From the NCBI GenBank assembly GCA_002434915.1, contig DJLG01000099.1, positions 1-7,415 on the forward strand: a stretch of DNA of 7,415 bases, in the 5' to 3' direction. Below the pieces are notes generated by a model. The model did no database searches. It was not told the origin of the DNA and saw only the letters and a list, made by a program, of their open reading frames with translations. Shown here in pieces: positions 5,968-7,415 of the stretch (the stretch's first letter is position 1; every line of letters starts with the position of its first letter). Position numbers and translations under genes: made by a program. The DNA comes from Proteobacteria bacterium UBA6522. GTDB taxonomy: Bacteria; Pseudomonadota; Gammaproteobacteria; Steroidobacterales; Rariloculaceae.

Positions 5968-7415
5968 TGATGTGATGGACGGGGGCCTTCTCAAGCTCCC
6001 ACTCTCCCGATTCTCGGTCATATTTAGATAGGGTAAAGCAATGCCAGTCGTTGTCATCAAGTTTTGGATGATCACCACGGTAGTAATACCCAGGCCAGCG
6101 AGTCTCTTGGCGAAACATTGTATGGTGAGTTACAGATTCCGACGCAATAACACGGTGTTGTAACTCCCATGCTCTCTGAAGCTGATGAAGATCTTCGGCG
6201 CCTAGTTTATCAAGATCCTCTTTAAGCATAGCTAGATGCTCAAGTCCGCGGGTCAGTAGCGGTTCATTGGTAATGTAGTTAGCACCAATGCCACCAACAT
6301 ATTCATCCATTATTTTTTCAAGACGTTGCAGACCCTGTAAAGGTAAGAGGTAGCTTGGTGAAACCGTTCCTGCAACGATCTCATTACGGCCAATTTCATA
6401 ATTCTCCATTGGCTTATAGACTTCCTTTTTTAGACTTTCATACTCTTCTTCGCTGACCTGAGGGCTGTCTTTGCCTAAATCATTAATATAGTTGACTGCG
6501 GCTTTAGCGGCGATCCGGCCTTCTGTAAAGGAACCAGAAGAAAACTTGTGAGCTGCCCCTCCAATGGTGTCTCCAGCGCCAAAAAGTCCGTCAACAGTCA
6601 TCATTCGGTTATATCCCCACTGGTAATCATCGGGAGCACAATCCTCTGGCCCACTGGCCCAAGCACCTGAGCAGGTAGCATGAGAGCCCATGACGTAAGG
6701 CTCCGATGTGGTTAGCTCCGGATTAGTGTGTTTAGGATCGATATTCTGAGATGCCCAGACAACAGCTTGACCAATGGTCATACCTAGGAAGTTTTCCCAT
6801 CCTACAGTTTCCTTATGCGGATCTTGGAAAGCTTCTTTTGTGACCATCCGTATCGGGCCTCTACCCGCTTTAAGTTCTTCTAAAAAAGCATGGTTTCTTA
6901 GGCAGGTCGGTACTGGCTGTCGGTCTATGTAATCGCCTACTAACTCCTTGGTATGGTCGTACCATTTAGATTCATATTCTTCCCCATTGCCATTTTGGGT
7001 ATAAGTTTTTAGATGAAGAAAATACGCGCCAACTGGCCCATAGCCATCTTTGAACCGAGCAAGAACGATTCGGTTTTCCATTTGTGTCATCTTAGCGCCA
7101 ACAAGAATTGGTAACGCATAAGCGGAGCCTGTACTCCATGGCGCATACCAGGTGCGCCCCATTCCCTCACCAACTGCACGAGGTTTATATATGTGTGATG
7201 CACCTCCAGCGCAAATAATTACCGCCTTAGCTTGAAACACATAGAAATCGCCTGTTCGTACATTAAAACCTACAGCTCCGGAGACGCGATTGGCCTTGGT
7301 TTTATCCATCAGCAGGTGGGTGATCATGATTCGGTTATAGACTTCGTTAGCGGCTTTGGTTGCTGCCTCAGCAACGATGGGCTTATAGCTTTCTCCATGA
7401 ATCATGATTTGCCAT
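5960..7415 (-). CDS. aprA: Adenylylsulfate (APS) reductase alpha subunit AprA, N-terminus beyond window
   Basis: FAD-containing catalytic subunit of dissimilatory APS reductase, which interconverts APS and sulfite plus AMP in the cytoplasm with the iron-sulfur subunit AprB. About 485 C-terminal residues are present, against a usual 600-650. The frame is open to the edge: codons before the Met at 7405 read WQI and run into MIHGESYKPIVAEAA, an internal AprA segment, so that Met is not the start. Counting from it, the signature stretches are ICAGGASHIYKPRAVGEGMG (64-83), ARFKDGYGPVGAYF (116-129), PTCLRNH (166-172), SEPYVMGSHATCSGAW (234-249) and HKFSSGSFTEGR (286-297). Arg170 and His286 appear to correspond to the active-site Arg265 and His398 of the Archaeoglobus enzyme (my alignment). 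AprB normally precedes AprA and would lie outside the window. No qmo or aprM gene follows within the window. A sulfur-oxidising role is inferred from the surrounding genes, not shown. Confidence 0.96.
   Translation of the reverse strand, partial: WQIMIHGESYKPIVAEAATKAANEVYNRIMITHLLMDKTKANRVSGAVGFNVRTGDFYVFQAKAVIICAGGASHIYKPRAVGEGMGRTWYAPWSTGSAYALPILVGAKMTQMENRIVLARFKDGYGPVGAYFLHLKTYTQNGNGEEYESKWYDHTKELVGDYIDRQPVPTCLRNHAFLEELKAGRGPIRMVTKEAFQDPHKETVGWENFLGMTIGQAVVWASQNIDPKHTNPELTTSEPYVMGSHATCSGAWASGPEDCAPDDYQWGYNRMMTVDGLFGAGDTIGGAAHKFSSGSFTEGRIAAKAAVNYINDLGKDSPQVSEEEYESLKKEVYKPMENYEIGRNEIVAGTVSPSYLLPLQGLQRLEKIMDEYVGGIGANYITNEPLLTRGLEHLAMLKEDLDKLGAEDLHQLQRAWELQHRVIASESVTHHTMFRQETRWPGYYYRGDHPKLDDNDWHCFTLSKYDRESGEWELEKAPVHHIID

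Overview
The window holds eight protein-coding genes, two of them cut by its edges, and no RNA gene, insertion sequence or CRISPR array that I can see. It is compactly coded and moderately A+T-rich by eye. The gene content suggests a free-living, metabolically versatile bacterium, probably a proteobacterium. It carries the dissimilatory sulfur enzyme AprA, two class III extradiol dioxygenase subunits and CoA-thioester catabolism genes. A marine sulfur-oxidising heterotroph would fit, but the taxonomy is inference and no marker gene is present.

Layout. At the left (+ strand) are the 3' part of a crotonase-family enoyl-CoA hydratase/isomerase (1-731) and, 75 nt later, a fused alpha-beta 3-oxoacid CoA-transferase (807-2150). 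Both act on acyl-CoA intermediates and could share a transcript. A convergent gap (2151-2204) with a modest A+T-rich hairpin separates them from a tight minus-strand operon. That operon reads Ldh2-type NAD(P)-dependent dehydrogenase (4329-3283), LigA-like small subunit (3274-3014), LigB-like catalytic subunit (3014-2205). The spacings are 8 nt and a TAATG overlap. The dehydrogenase needs a non-ATG start (CTG or ATC): its conserved N-terminus, including the DSHG motif, lies upstream of the first ATG and in frame. A divergent regulatory region (about 4345-4435) leads on the + strand to an exported carboxymuconolactone-decarboxylase-like protein (4436-5074).

At the right, on the minus strand, are a CpdA-like metallophosphoesterase (5854-5099) with a possible 11-codon upstream ORF and, before it, the C-terminal three quarters of AprA (7415-5960), the adenylylsulfate reductase alpha subunit.

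How the genes may work together. The LigAB pair should open a catecholic ring. The Ldh2 dehydrogenase is a plausible next step or an adjacent 2-oxo/2-hydroxyacid step, and the crotonase and CoA-transferase could feed products into central metabolism. The AprA end is a separate module for sulfite/APS interconversion. The most interesting points are the non-ATG dehydrogenase start, the three-gene dioxygenase-dehydrogenase operon, and the exported CMD-family protein opposite it.
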